This document shows positions 8,867-18,110 of a stretch of 64,000 bases of DNA, piece after piece. Under the pieces are notes generated by a model. It did no database searches, was not told where the DNA came from, and saw only the letters and a program-made list of their open reading frames with translations. Source of the DNA: Lysinibacillus macroides. GTDB taxonomy: Bacteria; Bacillota; Bacilli; Bacillales_A; Planococcaceae. Within the stretch, counting starts at the first letter, position 1. Every line of letters begins with the position of its first letter. Both the position numbers and the translations under genes were made by a program. Location: assembly GCF_001281525.1 (NCBI RefSeq), contig NZ_LGCI01000005.1, forward strand, positions 1,128,569 through 1,192,568, read 5' to 3'.

Positions 8867-10043
8867 CGGATTAGCAAGCTTACTACCACAATACCTCCAA
8901 TGGATTGAGGATAGTGAGGTGCTTGTTGGAGGTGAGCGTGTTCTCGATTTTTTCCCAGCTTATACAGGTGAAAAGATTGTTATTAAAGGTGGTCTTTCGT
9001 CACTTGTTGAACGCTTAGCAAATGAAACAAAAAAAACAGTCATTTTAGCATCAGGTGATCCGTTATTTTATGGGCTTGGTGGCTATTTAGCGAAAAAGCT
9101 GAAACTAGAGGTGTATCCGTATATAAGCTCCATCCAGCTTGCCTTTGCAAAGATGGGCGAAAGCTGGCAGGATGCTTATGTGACAAGTATTCATGGCCGT
9201 TCTATGAAGGGCTTGGCACAGCGCATCAATGGTAAAAAGAAAGTAGCACTGTTAACAGATGCCGATAATAGCCCAAATGCGCTCGCTCGTTATTTAAAGC
9301 ATTTTGGATTAACAGAATACCGCGCGTTTGTGGCGGAAAATTTACAGGGTGAAAACGAAAAAGTTGGCTGGTATTCGCTCGATGAATTGGAAACGGCTAT
9401 GTTTTCCCCATTAAATGTTGTGATTTTACAGCAAACCTTTGAGCCAAAGCGTTATACACTTGGTATTGCTGATGAAGAGTTCTCACAGCGCAAGCCAGAT
9501 AAAGGGCTGATTACGAAAAAAGAAATCCGTGTGTTAAGCTTGCAGGCCATGCAGTTACAAAAAGATAGCATTATTTGGGATATTGGTACATGCACAGGCT
9601 CGATGGCAATAGAGGCTGGTAAGCTTGCACCTGAAGGACAAGTATTTGCGGTGGAGAAAAATGCACCTGATTTAGAAAATTGTCTCCAAAATCAACAGAA
9701 ATTCCGAGTTGATATTACAGCGATTCATAGTAAAGCACCGGAGGGACTAGACAGCTTCCCAGATCCTGATGCTATTTTCATCGGTGGCACAGGTGGTGAG
9801 ATGGTGGAGTTATTACAATTATGCTGTAACCGTCTAAAGCCATATGGTCGCATTGTGTTAAATGCTGCAACTATTGAAAATTTATATAAGGCTGTGGAGG
9901 CCTTTAAAGCCTGTGGTTTTGCTGTTGATATTTTACAGGCACAGCTTGCGCGCAGTAAACCAATCTTAGATATGACACGCTTTGTCCCATTAAATCCAAT
10001 CTATATTATTTCGGCTTATCGAAAGGAAGAAAATCATGACTAA
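8829..10043 (+). CDS. cbiET: Fused cobalt-precorrin C5/C15-methyltransferase CbiET
   Basis: A fusion of CbiE (about residues 1-205; [33 protein letters not shown]) and CbiT (about 210-404; [21 protein letters not shown]-binding loop, FIGGTGGEM). CbiE methylates C5; CbiT methylates C15 and decarboxylates the acetate side chain. The equivalent single-chain enzyme in aerobes is CobL. Start choice: TTG at 8829 has AGGAAGGG nine bases upstream, whereas the ATG at 8841 ([10 protein letters not shown]) has no well-spaced site but gives the usual family N-terminus. Overlaps cbiD by 38 or 26 bases and cbiL by eight. Confidence 0.92.
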   Translation: MHRSMKLIGIGDNGLASLLPQYLQWIEDSEVLVGGERVLDFFPAYTGEKIVIKGGLSSLVERLANETKKTVILASGDPLFYGLGGYLAKKLKLEVYPYISSIQLAFAKMGESWQDAYVTSIHGRSMKGLAQRINGKKKVALLTDADNSPNALARYLKHFGLTEYRAFVAENLQGENEKVGWYSLDELETAMFSPLNVVILQQTFEPKRYTLGIADEEFSQRKPDKGLITKKEIRVLSLQAMQLQKDSIIWDIGTCTGSMAIEAGKLAPEGQVFAVEKNAPDLENCLQNQQKFRVDITAIHSKAPEGLDSFPDPDAIFIGGTGGEMVELLQLCCNRLKPYGRIVLNAATIENLYKAVEAFKACGFAVDILQAQLARSKPILDMTRFVPLNPIYIISAYRKEENHD

Positions 10044-10743
10044 TTTAGGTGTTTTATACGGCTTGGGCGTTGGTCCTGGCGATCCAGAATTAATTACAGT
10101 AAAGGCATTCCGTGTGATTCAGGAATCATCAGTTATTGCCTATCCGAAAAAGCTAAAAGGCAGTAAAAGCTATGCCCATCGTATTGTTGATGTCTATATT
10201 AATCCAGAGGAAAAGGATATGCTTGGGCTTGTTTTCCCGATGACAAAGGATGAGGCTGTTCTTGAGCGTGAATGGACAAAATCAGTGGCGCTTGTCTATG
10301 AAAAATTACAGCAGGGCAAGGATGTTGCCTTTGTAACAGAGGGTGATCCGCTATTATATAGTACGTTTATCCATATGATGAAGCTGATGCAGGAAAAGCA
10401 TCCAGAGGTAGAAATTCGTACAGTTCCAGGTATTTCTTCGTTCAATGGCTCCGCCTCACGCTTAGGCATTGCATTGGCGGACGGCGATGACCGTGTAGCC
10501 ATTATTCCAGCCCATGATAATTACGAGGCAATGCGTGAAGCGATTGAAAGTCATGATGCCGTGGTCTTTATTAAAGTAGCAAAAGTCATTGATTTAATGC
10601 TTGAGGTGCTACGTGATTTAGATTTACTGGATAAAGCATCTGTCGTGACAAAGGTAACATCTGATGAAGAGATTATTTGGGATGTACGTGAGCTAGATGG
10701 TGTCGATTTAGAATATTTAACATTAATGGTGGTGCGTAAATAA
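10036..10743 (+). CDS. cbiL: Cobalt-factor II C20-methyltransferase CbiL
   Basis: SAM-dependent tetrapyrrole methylase, 235 residues, acting on the first cobalt intermediate after CbiX. Shows the family's [18 protein letters not shown]-terminus, [13 protein letters not shown], and [16 protein letters not shown]. It starts inside the end of cbiET (eight-base overlap) with GAAAGGAAG upstream and ends one base before cbiF, which continues the pathway two steps later. Confidence 0.95.
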   Translation: MTNLGVLYGLGVGPGDPELITVKAFRVIQESSVIAYPKKLKGSKSYAHRIVDVYINPEEKDMLGLVFPMTKDEAVLEREWTKSVALVYEKLQQGKDVAFVTEGDPLLYSTFIHMMKLMQEKHPEVEIRTVPGISSFNGSASRLGIALADGDDRVAIIPAHDNYEAMREAIESHDAVVFIKVAKVIDLMLEVLRDLDLLDKASVVTKVTSDEEIIWDVRELDGVDLEYLTLMVVRK

Positions 10744-11529
10744 ATGAAGAAAATCTATATTGTCGGCGCGGGTCCTGGTGATCCCGATTTAATTACAGTC
10801 AAAGGCTTACATATGCTACAAACAGCGGATGTTGTCATGTATACAGATTCATTAGTGAGTGAAGACCTCATTGCCAAAGCAAGCTCAGATGCAGAGGTGA
10901 TTCGCACGGCTGGTATGCATTTAGAGGAAATGGTTGCTGTGATGGTGGACCGTGTCAATGCAGGAAAAACAGTTGCACGTATGCATACAGGTGACCCTGC
11001 GATGTATGGGGCAATTATGGAGCAGGTAGCACTCTTAAAAAAGGAAGGCATTGGCTATGAGGTTATTCCAGGCGTGAGCTCTGTCTTTGCATCAGCAGCG
11101 GCAATTGGCGCGGAGCTAACAATTCCAGATTTAACGCAAACCCTTATTTTAACACGTGCCGAAGGGCGTACACCTGTGCCAGAATTTGAAAAGCTACATG
11201 ATTTAGCGAGCCATCATTGTACGATTGCCTTATTCCTAAGTGCGACGCTTACCAAAAAAATTGTCAAGGAACTACAAAGTGCAGGTTGGGCAGATGAGAC
11301 ACCCGTAGCCGTTATTCAACGAGCTTCATGGCCCGATCAAAAAATCGTACGAACGACTTTAATCGAATTAGATGAAGCGATGCGTGTGAATGGTATTCGT
11401 AAGCATGCGATGATTTTAGCAGGCTGGGCATTAGACCCGAACATTCATGATAAAGATCAATATCGTTCGAAGTTATATGATGCAAGCTTTACACATGGCT
11501 TTAGAAAAGGTGTGAAGACAAGTGATTGA
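10744..11529 (+). CDS. cbiF: Cobalt-precorrin-4 C11-methyltransferase CbiF
   Basis: SAM-dependent methylase for C11, 261 residues. Contains IVGAGPGDPDLITVKGL at the N-terminus, ARMHTGDPAMYGA (about 78-90), VIPGVSSVFASAAAIG and TRAEGRTPVP, which separates it from the CbiL and CobA paralogues in the same operon. It directly abuts cbiL and overlaps cbiG by eight bases. Confidence 0.95.
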   Translation: MKKIYIVGAGPGDPDLITVKGLHMLQTADVVMYTDSLVSEDLIAKASSDAEVIRTAGMHLEEMVAVMVDRVNAGKTVARMHTGDPAMYGAIMEQVALLKKEGIGYEVIPGVSSVFASAAAIGAELTIPDLTQTLILTRAEGRTPVPEFEKLHDLASHHCTIALFLSATLTKKIVKELQSAGWADETPVAVIQRASWPDQKIVRTTLIELDEAMRVNGIRKHAMILAGWALDPNIHDKDQYRSKLYDASFTHGFRKGVKTSD

Positions 11530-12643
11530 GTTACAAGAGGGTGTGTTACCAGAGGTTGAGCAACGTAATCCTTATGCCGTTGTAGCCATTACGAAGCATG
11601 GTGTCCAAATAGGACGTCGTCTGCAGCAAACCTTTGCAGCAAGCGATTTATATTATATGAGTAAATTTGAACAAGGCGATGAAGAAGAAAAGCATATTCA
11701 ACTATTTACAGGAACAGTGCGCCTGCTATTGCCAACACTATTTAAGCAATATAAAGGGTTGATTTTAATTATTTCACTAGGCGCAGTAGTACGCATGATT
11801 GCCCCTATTTTAAAGGATAAAAAAACCGATCCTGGTGTTGTCGTCATTGATGATCGAGGCGAAAATGTTATTAGTGTTTTGTCAGGGCATCTTGGTGGAG
11901 CAAATGAACTGACACATGAGGTAGCAGCGGCACTTGATGCTAACCCGATTATTACAACGGCTTCTGATGTGCAAAAGACCATTCCTGTTGATTTGTTTGG
12001 CGCACGCTTTGGCTGGGTCTGGGATAGTGCCGATAAATTAACGCCTGTTAGTGCCTCTGTTGTCAATGAGGAGCACGTTGCCATTGTGCAGGAAGCGGGT
12101 GAGCGTGATTGGTGGATGCGTGATACGCCAATGCCAGAGCAAATTAAAATCTATCCATCTACACAGGCAGCGATAGAGGCGAAACCACATGCCACGTTAT
12201 TCATTACAGATCGGATTATTGAGCCAGCGGAAGAAGTGCTATTGGAAAATGGCGTGATTTATCGACCTAAATCAATTATCTTAGGGATGGGCTGTAATCG
12301 TGGAACCTCTGTAGAGGAAGTTGAACAAGTCATTGATGAAACATTGGCGGAGCTTAAGCTTTCGAAAAAAAGCGTAAAGGCATTATGTACCATTGATCTA
12401 AAGAAGGATGAGCAATGCTTTTTAGAGATTACCAAGAAATATGATTGGGAATTTATCACCTATACACCTGCTGAATTAAATGAAATCGACTTCCCATCTC
12501 CTTCTGAAACGGTCTTTAAATATACAGGTGCATATGGTGTAAGCGAACCCGCGGCTATGCGCTATGCGAAGGTTGATTCACTGCTATTAGAAAAGAAAAA
12601 ATCAGGCAATGCTACGATTTCTGTTGCTAGATTGCAATTTTAA
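11522..12643 (+). CDS. cbiG: Cobalt-precorrin-5A hydrolase CbiG
   Basis: Opens the delta-lactone of cobalt-precorrin-5A and releases acetaldehyde. The 373-residue protein has the N-terminal domain with SLGAVVRMIAPILKDKKTDPGVVVID and VLSGHLGGANELTHEVA (about 80-135), a linker region, and the C-terminal domain with LGMGCNRGTSVEEVE and TGAYGVSEPAAM. The start is GTG inside the end of cbiF, with AAAGGTG about nine bases upstream. Confidence 0.93.
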   Translation: MIELQEGVLPEVEQRNPYAVVAITKHGVQIGRRLQQTFAASDLYYMSKFEQGDEEEKHIQLFTGTVRLLLPTLFKQYKGLILIISLGAVVRMIAPILKDKKTDPGVVVIDDRGENVISVLSGHLGGANELTHEVAAALDANPIITTASDVQKTIPVDLFGARFGWVWDSADKLTPVSASVVNEEHVAIVQEAGERDWWMRDTPMPEQIKIYPSTQAAIEAKPHATLFITDRIIEPAEEVLLENGVIYRPKSIILGMGCNRGTSVEEVEQVIDETLAELKLSKKSVKALCTIDLKKDEQCFLEITKKYDWEFITYTPAELNEIDFPSPSETVFKYTGAYGVSEPAAMRYAKVDSLLLEKKKSGNATISVARLQF

Positions 12644-12654
12644 GGAGGACACCC

Positions 12655-14022
12655 ATGCAAACAAATCGTTTTGTGCTAGCTGGTACAGGCAGTGGTGTAG
12701 GGAAAACAACCTTTACAATTGGGCTGATGAAGGCGCTACAAAATAAAGGTAACATTGTTCAAGGCTTTAAATGCGGTCCTGATTATATCGACCCTACCTA
12801 TCATACGGCTGTAACAGGAAGGATATCACGCAATATTGATAGCTGGATGTTTTCACATGAAGCTGTACGCGATATTGTAGCACGTGCAAGCAAGGATGCG
12901 GATGTGGCAATTATTGAAGGGGTTATGGGTTTTTATGATGGTAAAAGTCCGTTATCAGATACTGGCTCTGCTGCAGATATTAGTGTTGTCACAGAGAGCC
13001 CTGTGATTTTAATTGTCAATTGTGCAAGTATGGCTAGAAGCGTTGCAGCAGTTGTCAAGGGCTTCCAATTACTATCCGATAAGCCCAATATCGTTGGGGT
13101 AATTGCTAATCAGGTCGGCAGCGTTGGGCATTATGAGATCGCAAAGGCAGCGATTGAGCAAGAATGTGGCATTCCTGTTATTGGCTATTTAAAGCGTGAG
13201 GAGGGCATTGATATCCCGAGCCGTCATTTAGGCTTAGTGCCAGCGATTGAACGCGGAGAGCTAGATTCATTTTTTGATAAACTAGGTGACCTCATGGCAG
13301 AAACCATTGATTTGGATCAATTACTTGATTTAACGAAGGCTCCTATTTTACAAGAATCAGGGCAGCTATTTGCAGCAAAGCCACCTCAAAATATTGTCAT
13401 TGCTGTGGCAAGAGATGCTGCCTTTAATTTTTATTACGAGGAAAACTTGGCTTTATTACGTGCAAAGGGTGCAACATTGCAATTTTTCTCACCGCTTGCT
13501 AATGAGCCTGTGCCAGCGGAGGCAGATGGCTTATATATTGGGGGTGGCTTCCCAGAGGAATTTGCGGCAACACTTGCCAACAGCATAGTGGCGAAAGATT
13601 CGATACGTCAAGCGATTGCCAAGGGACTGCCAACATTAGCGGAATGCGGTGGCTTTATGTATTTAACAGAGGCAATTACCAATAGCGAAGGTGAACGTTA
13701 CGATATGGTAGGCGTGATCCCTGGTGAGGTAGCGATGCAAACAAAGCTAGCAGCACTTGGCTATCGTGAAATTTTCGGTACAATAGGTAATTTTTTAATC
13801 GGTGCAGAGGAGCAAGCGAAGGGCCATGAATTCCACTATTCTAAATATAGTGGCGCTCATAACACACCGGCATATGAAACAATTGGGCGCTTTGGCAAAA
13901 AGCAAGAAGGCTATCAAGCAGAAAACTTGGTGGCAGGCTATACACATTTTCATTTTGTATCAAACCCAAAGCTCGTTGACAATTGGTTAACAGCTTGTAA
14001 GAAGGTGAAGAAGCATGACTAA
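12655..14022 (+). CDS. cbiA: Cobyrinate a,c-diamide synthase CbiA
   Basis: ATP-dependent amidation of the a and c side chains using glutamine, 455 residues. The N-terminal dethiobiotin-synthetase-like domain has GTGSGVGKTTFT (residues 9-20) and EGVMGFYDGKSP. The C-terminal glutamine amidotransferase domain has LYIGGGFPEEFA and LAECGGFMYL, where the Cys is the glutaminase nucleophile, and GHEFHYS with the catalytic His. A clear GGAGG precedes the ATG. The 3' end overlaps the dehydrogenase gene by eight bases. Confidence 0.95.
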   Translation: MQTNRFVLAGTGSGVGKTTFTIGLMKALQNKGNIVQGFKCGPDYIDPTYHTAVTGRISRNIDSWMFSHEAVRDIVARASKDADVAIIEGVMGFYDGKSPLSDTGSAADISVVTESPVILIVNCASMARSVAAVVKGFQLLSDKPNIVGVIANQVGSVGHYEIAKAAIEQECGIPVIGYLKREEGIDIPSRHLGLVPAIERGELDSFFDKLGDLMAETIDLDQLLDLTKAPILQESGQLFAAKPPQNIVIAVARDAAFNFYYEENLALLRAKGATLQFFSPLANEPVPAEADGLYIGGGFPEEFAATLANSIVAKDSIRQAIAKGLPTLAECGGFMYLTEAITNSEGERYDMVGVIPGEVAMQTKLAALGYREIFGTIGNFLIGAEEQAKGHEFHYSKYSGAHNTPAYETIGRFGKKQEGYQAENLVAGYTHFHFVSNPKLVDNWLTACKKVKKHD

Positions 14023-14653
14023 TTATTTTCCCATTCATATCAATCTTGACTATAAAACAGTTGTGATTGTTGGCGGTGGTCACGTCGCAACACAGAAGGT
14101 AACGTCCCTATTGCCAACAAAGGCACATATCGTGATTGTTAGCCCAATACTACATGACACTTTACAGCCGCTTGCTGATTCAGGGCAAATTACATGGCAG
14201 CAAAAAGAATTTGAACCAAGTGATTTAGATGATGCCATCCTTATTATTGCGGCAACAAATGTGACAGCTGTGAATGAAGCAGTGCAAGAGGCAGCCCAGC
14301 ATTGGCAGCTTGTGAATCGAACAGATGCACAAAACGAAAGTGATTTTATTACGCCAGCTACTGTGCGCCGTGGTCCTTTTGTATTAACGGTTTCGACATC
14401 AGGCGCAAGCCCAGGATTAGCGCGCAAAGTAAAAGCAGAGTTAGCCGAGCAATTTGATGAGGCATATGATGACTATGTCTGCTTTTTACAACAGGCACGT
14501 TTAATGATTGCTGCCAAGTACGAGAAAGGTCCACAAAGACGTGCAGCATTACAAGCATTGCTAGAGCCAAGCATCCTTGAATGGACAAGAAATGGTGAAA
14601 CGCAAAAGCGCGAAGCCTATTTACAACAATTATTGATAGGAGAACAGCAATGA
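14015..14653 (+). CDS. sirC: Precorrin-2 dehydrogenase, SirC/Met8-type
   Basis: Oxidises precorrin-2 to sirohydrochlorin with NAD+, 212 residues. The N-terminal Rossmann motif is VVIVGGGHVATQKV (about 12-25), followed by LIIAATN and the TVRRGPFVLTVSTSGASPGLARKVK segment of CysG/SirC proteins. It carries no SUMT domain; that is the next gene. Placement before cobA supplies the CbiX substrate: CobA makes precorrin-2, this enzyme oxidises it. Corresponds to the cysG(B) position of the B. megaterium operon. Confidence 0.9.
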   Translation: MTNYFPIHINLDYKTVVIVGGGHVATQKVTSLLPTKAHIVIVSPILHDTLQPLADSGQITWQQKEFEPSDLDDAILIIAATNVTAVNEAVQEAAQHWQLVNRTDAQNESDFITPATVRRGPFVLTVSTSGASPGLARKVKAELAEQFDEAYDDYVCFLQQARLMIAAKYEKGPQRRAALQALLEPSILEWTRNGETQKREAYLQQLLIGEQQ

Positions 14654-15417
14654 AGAATGGAATCGTCTATATCGTTGGGGCAGGTCCTGGAGACCCAAAG
14701 CTTATTACTGTATATGGCCTAGAATGCATTCAAAAGGCTGATGTCATTGCCTATGATCGACTGGTCAATCCTGCATTGCTCAAGCATGCGAAAAAGGATG
14801 CAGAACTTGTTTATTGTGGTAAATTACCTGGCAAGCATCATCTGATTCAAGATGAAATTCATGCGCTACTTGTAGAGAAAGCACAGCAAGGCAAAATCGT
14901 TACACGTCTGAAAGGCGGCGATCCATTTGTGTTTGGACGTGGTGCTGAGGAAGCGGAAATTTTAAAAAATCATGGCATTGCCTATGAAATTATTCCTGGC
15001 ATTACAGCAGGTATCGCAGCACCAGCCTATGCAGGTATTCCTGTGACACATCGAGACTTTGCAACAAGCTTTGCAATTGTCACAGGACATGGTCGTGAGG
15101 AAAAGGGGCAAGATTTTTTAAATTGGCCAGCACTAGCAACAGGCATTGATACGGTGGCCTTTTATATGAGCGTTGGCAATATTGCCTATATCGCTCGAAA
15201 ATTAATCGAACATGGACGCAAGGCAACAACCCCTGTCGCGGTCATTGAGTGGGGAACAACTGCACAGCAGCGTACAATTACAGGCAGATTAGATGAAATT
15301 GCCAGCATTATTGAACGACAAGGGTATCATAATCCTTCCATGATTGTTGTTGGTGAAGTCGTCAATGTACGTGAAAAAATCCAATGGTTTGAAGAGCAAG
15401 GACTTGCTTTTTCGTAA
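14650..15417 (+). CDS. cobA: Uroporphyrinogen-III C-methyltransferase CobA
   Basis: Methylates uroporphyrinogen III at C2 and C7 to give precorrin-2, the entry step to B12 and siroheme. 255 residues with VGAGPGDPKLITVYGL, VTRLKGGDPFVFGRGAEEAE (about 82-101), IPGITAGIAAPAYAGIPVTHR and YMSVGNI, all SUMT signatures. A four-base overlap with the dehydrogenase gene and GATAGGAGAA upstream fix the start. Confidence 0.95.
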   Translation: MKNGIVYIVGAGPGDPKLITVYGLECIQKADVIAYDRLVNPALLKHAKKDAELVYCGKLPGKHHLIQDEIHALLVEKAQQGKIVTRLKGGDPFVFGRGAEEAEILKNHGIAYEIIPGITAGIAAPAYAGIPVTHRDFATSFAIVTGHGREEKGQDFLNWPALATGIDTVAFYMSVGNIAYIARKLIEHGRKATTPVAVIEWGTTAQQRTITGRLDEIASIIERQGYHNPSMIVVGEVVNVREKIQWFEEQGLAFS

Positions 15418-15436
15418 AGCAGAAGGAGGAGGAAGC

Positions 15437-16000
15437 ATGACAACTATAATGGAAGCGTTACAAAAACGTCGAGCAATTCGCAATTACACAGCACAGCCAG
15501 TTGAGAAAGAAAAAATTGAACAAATCTTACAGGCTGCAACCTATGCACCAAATGACCGAATGCGTGAGCCTTGGCATTTTTATGTGATTCAAGGTGAAGC
15601 GATGCAGCATTATGAGGACATGGCGACTAGCTATTTACAGGAACGCTTCCCAACAAAGCCTCATTTAGTGGAAAGTTCTTTAAAGGTTGTACAAACAACA
15701 CCTGTTGCGATTGTTGTGACAGCCGCGATGGTAGAAGGGGATGCTGATGCGACACAGGATAATATTTTTGCTGTCTGTAGTGCAATTATGTCCATGTGGC
15801 TAGCAGCAGAGGAGCTAGGACTTGGCTTTGTCTGGCGTACACGTGGCGTTGGACTTGTCCATGATCCACGCATGCATGCATTTATCGGTGCTAGCGATAC
15901 GGAAAAAGTAGTTGGAACAATTTTTATTGGCTATCCAGAGGAGCAGGAGCTTGGCGCTAAGAAGCGCACATCCTTTGAAGAAAAAACAACTTGGCTGTAA
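15437..16000 (+). CDS. cbiY: Nitroreductase-family flavoprotein in the cbiY position
   Basis: A 187-residue nitroreductase-fold protein: KRRAIRNYTAQPV near the N-terminus (FMN phosphate contacts) and AATYAPNDRMREPWHFYVI. It occupies the cbiY slot of the B. megaterium operon. Its reaction is not established; FMN-dependent reduction of cobalt(II) corrinoid before adenosylation by BtuR is a reasonable guess, and a BluB-like lower-ligand role is less likely on length. The ATG follows GGAGGAGGAAG; an upstream extension into cobA is rejected. Confidence 0.75.
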   Translation: MTTIMEALQKRRAIRNYTAQPVEKEKIEQILQAATYAPNDRMREPWHFYVIQGEAMQHYEDMATSYLQERFPTKPHLVESSLKVVQTTPVAIVVTAAMVEGDADATQDNIFAVCSAIMSMWLAAEELGLGFVWRTRGVGLVHDPRMHAFIGASDTEKVVGTIFIGYPEEQELGAKKRTSFEEKTTWL

Positions 16001-16013
16001 GGAGGCTAAACAC

Positions 16014-16550
16014 ATGGCTAGAAAAGGCTTGTTTTTAGTTTATACAGGCGAAGGAAAAGGTAAAACAACAGCATCTCTTGGCGTGACATTACGCGCGGTT
16101 GGTCGTGGCTTACGTGTGCGCTATATGCAATTTATCAAATCACCAGAGCGTACGTATGGCGAGCAAATTGCCCTGCGTAAGCTTGGCGTGGACATGGAGC
16201 AACTGGGCATTGGCTTTACATGGACAAAGACGCCTGAGGAGCATCGCGTTGCATTAGCAAAGGCATGGAAAAAAACAAAGGCTGCCTTGCAGGATGACAG
16301 CATTGATTTATTAGTGCTGGATGAGTTAAACAATGCGCTTGCCATTACAAAGTTTCCTATTGATGATGTCCTTCCACTGGCAGAGGTGATCGACGCCATT
16401 AAGCAACGTCCAGCAACCATGCATTTAGTGGTGACAGGCAGAAGTGCTAACCCTGCGCTGCTGGCGATGGCTGATTTAGTGTCAACCATTGATGCCACCA
16501 AGCATTATTACGATGAAGGTATTCCAGCAGTAAAAGGGCTTGAATTTTAA
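16014..16550 (+). CDS. btuR: Cob(I)yrinic acid a,c-diamide adenosyltransferase (BtuR/CobO)
   Basis: Transfers adenosyl from ATP to the corrinoid cobalt, 178 residues. The family P-loop YTGEGKGKTTASLG (about 11-24) is intact, with RVRYMQFIKSPERTYGE, LLVLDELNNAL (Walker-B-like) and VTGRSANPAL. The start after AAGGAGG is preferred to a longer frame inside the previous gene. The family acts before or around CbiP, whose gene follows after 60 bases. Confidence 0.93.
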   Translation: MARKGLFLVYTGEGKGKTTASLGVTLRAVGRGLRVRYMQFIKSPERTYGEQIALRKLGVDMEQLGIGFTWTKTPEEHRVALAKAWKKTKAALQDDSIDLLVLDELNNALAITKFPIDDVLPLAEVIDAIKQRPATMHLVVTGRSANPALLAMADLVSTIDATKHYYDEGIPAVKGLEF

Positions 16551-16610
16551 GCTATTTGCTATGATAAAAAATACCCGCGTTACATCAATTACGACGGAGG
16601 AAAAAGAATA

Positions 16611-18110
16611 ATGCCAGCTAAATCAATTATGATTCAAGGAACAGCCTCTGATGTTGGAAAAAGTATGATTTGTACAGCATTATGTCGTATCTTTTCAGAT
16701 GATGGCTTTCAGGTAGTGCCGTTTAAATCGCAAAATATGGCACTTAATTCATTTGTAACACAGGATGGCGGAGAAATTGGTCGTGCACAGGGTGTACAGG
16801 CAGAGGCAGCCCGCGTTGTCGCAACAACGGATATGAACCCTATTTTGCTAAAGCCAAAGCAAGATATGATGTCTGAAGTCATTGTGCATGGCAAGCATTT
16901 TTTAAATATGGATGCTAAAAGCTATCGCAATAACTTTGTGCAGGAGGCAATGCCGATTGTTGAAAAATCAGTGCGTACACTCCAACATACATATGATGTG
17001 ATGGTCCTAGAGGGTGCGGGAAGTCCAGCGGAAATTAATTTAAAGGACCGTGATATTGCCAATATGCGAATGGCCCATTTAGCAGATGCTGCGGTCGTGC
17101 TTGTTGCCGATATTGATCGTGGCGGTGTCTTTGCTTCCATTATTGGCACATTGGCTTTACTGGATGAGGCGGAGCGAGCACGTGTCAAAGGGCTGATTAT
17201 TAATAAGTTTCGAGGTATGCGAGAATTATTGGATGATGGTCTTGAATGGGTAGAGCGTGAAACCGGCATCCCGGTGCTTGGTGTTATTCCCTATTTAGAT
17301 GTCAAGATCGAAGCGGAGGATTCGCTTGCTTTATCATCCCTGCGTTTTAAAAAGCCAAAGCCAGGTGAGTTTGCCGTAGACGTAGCCATGATTCGTTTAC
17401 CACGTATTTCAAATTTTACAGATATTGATCCATTTTTTGATGAGCCTGAGGTAGGCGTCCGATTAATTGGCAATGTGCAGGAGCTTGGCACGCCAGATTT
17501 ACTTATACTGCCAGGAACAAAAAGTACCATGGATGATTTAGCATGGTTAAGGGCACAGGGCTTTGATCAGGCAATTACAAACTTACGTCAGCATGGTACA
17601 AAAATTATTGGTATTTGTGGTGGCTTCCAAATGCTTGGCGAAACATTATTGGACCCAGATGCAGTGGAAGGAAATGGGGAGTCGGCTGAAGGGCTTGGAT
17701 TATTGCCGATGGAAACCATTTTTGTTGGGGATAAAAAGACTGTGCAAATGACGGGCATGAGAGGACAGGATATATTGACAGGCTATGAAATCCATCTAGG
17801 GCGTACAAAAATTTTACGTGATGAAGTATCGCCATTTCTTCACCTTGAGGATGGACGCGTAGATGGTGCGATTAGTCACGATGAGCAAGTGATTGGCACG
17901 TATTTCCATGGATTATTCCATAATCGTCCCTTTACCCGCCAGCTTGTCAATGAAATCCGATTAACAAAGGGATTAGTCGCTTTACCAAGTGATGTAAAAA
18001 GCGATGCACAGCGCAGAGAGGATGCCTACAATATGCTAGCTAGCCATGTACGTGCCAATCTCGATATGAAAAAAATATATGAAATTTTATCGTTAGAGGT
18101 ATCTGTATGA
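16611..18110 (+). CDS. cbiP: Cobyric acid synthase CbiP/CobQ
   Basis: Amidates the b, d, e and g side chains to give adenosylcobyric acid, 499 residues. N-terminal nucleotide domain: IQGTASDVGKSM (about 6-17), FKSQNMALNSFVT, EGAGSPAEINL. C-terminal class I amidotransferase: LPGTKSTMDDL, IGICGGFQMLG with the nucleophile Cys, and GTYFHGLFHN with the catalytic His. GACGGAGG precedes the ATG. It is the last recognised pathway step in the window. The stop overlaps the next gene's ATG. Confidence 0.95.
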   Translation: MPAKSIMIQGTASDVGKSMICTALCRIFSDDGFQVVPFKSQNMALNSFVTQDGGEIGRAQGVQAEAARVVATTDMNPILLKPKQDMMSEVIVHGKHFLNMDAKSYRNNFVQEAMPIVEKSVRTLQHTYDVMVLEGAGSPAEINLKDRDIANMRMAHLADAAVVLVADIDRGGVFASIIGTLALLDEAERARVKGLIINKFRGMRELLDDGLEWVERETGIPVLGVIPYLDVKIEAEDSLALSSLRFKKPKPGEFAVDVAMIRLPRISNFTDIDPFFDEPEVGVRLIGNVQELGTPDLLILPGTKSTMDDLAWLRAQGFDQAITNLRQHGTKIIGICGGFQMLGETLLDPDAVEGNGESAEGLGLLPMETIFVGDKKTVQMTGMRGQDILTGYEIHLGRTKILRDEVSPFLHLEDGRVDGAISHDEQVIGTYFHGLFHNRPFTRQLVNEIRLTKGLVALPSDVKSDAQRREDAYNMLASHVRANLDMKKIYEILSLEVSV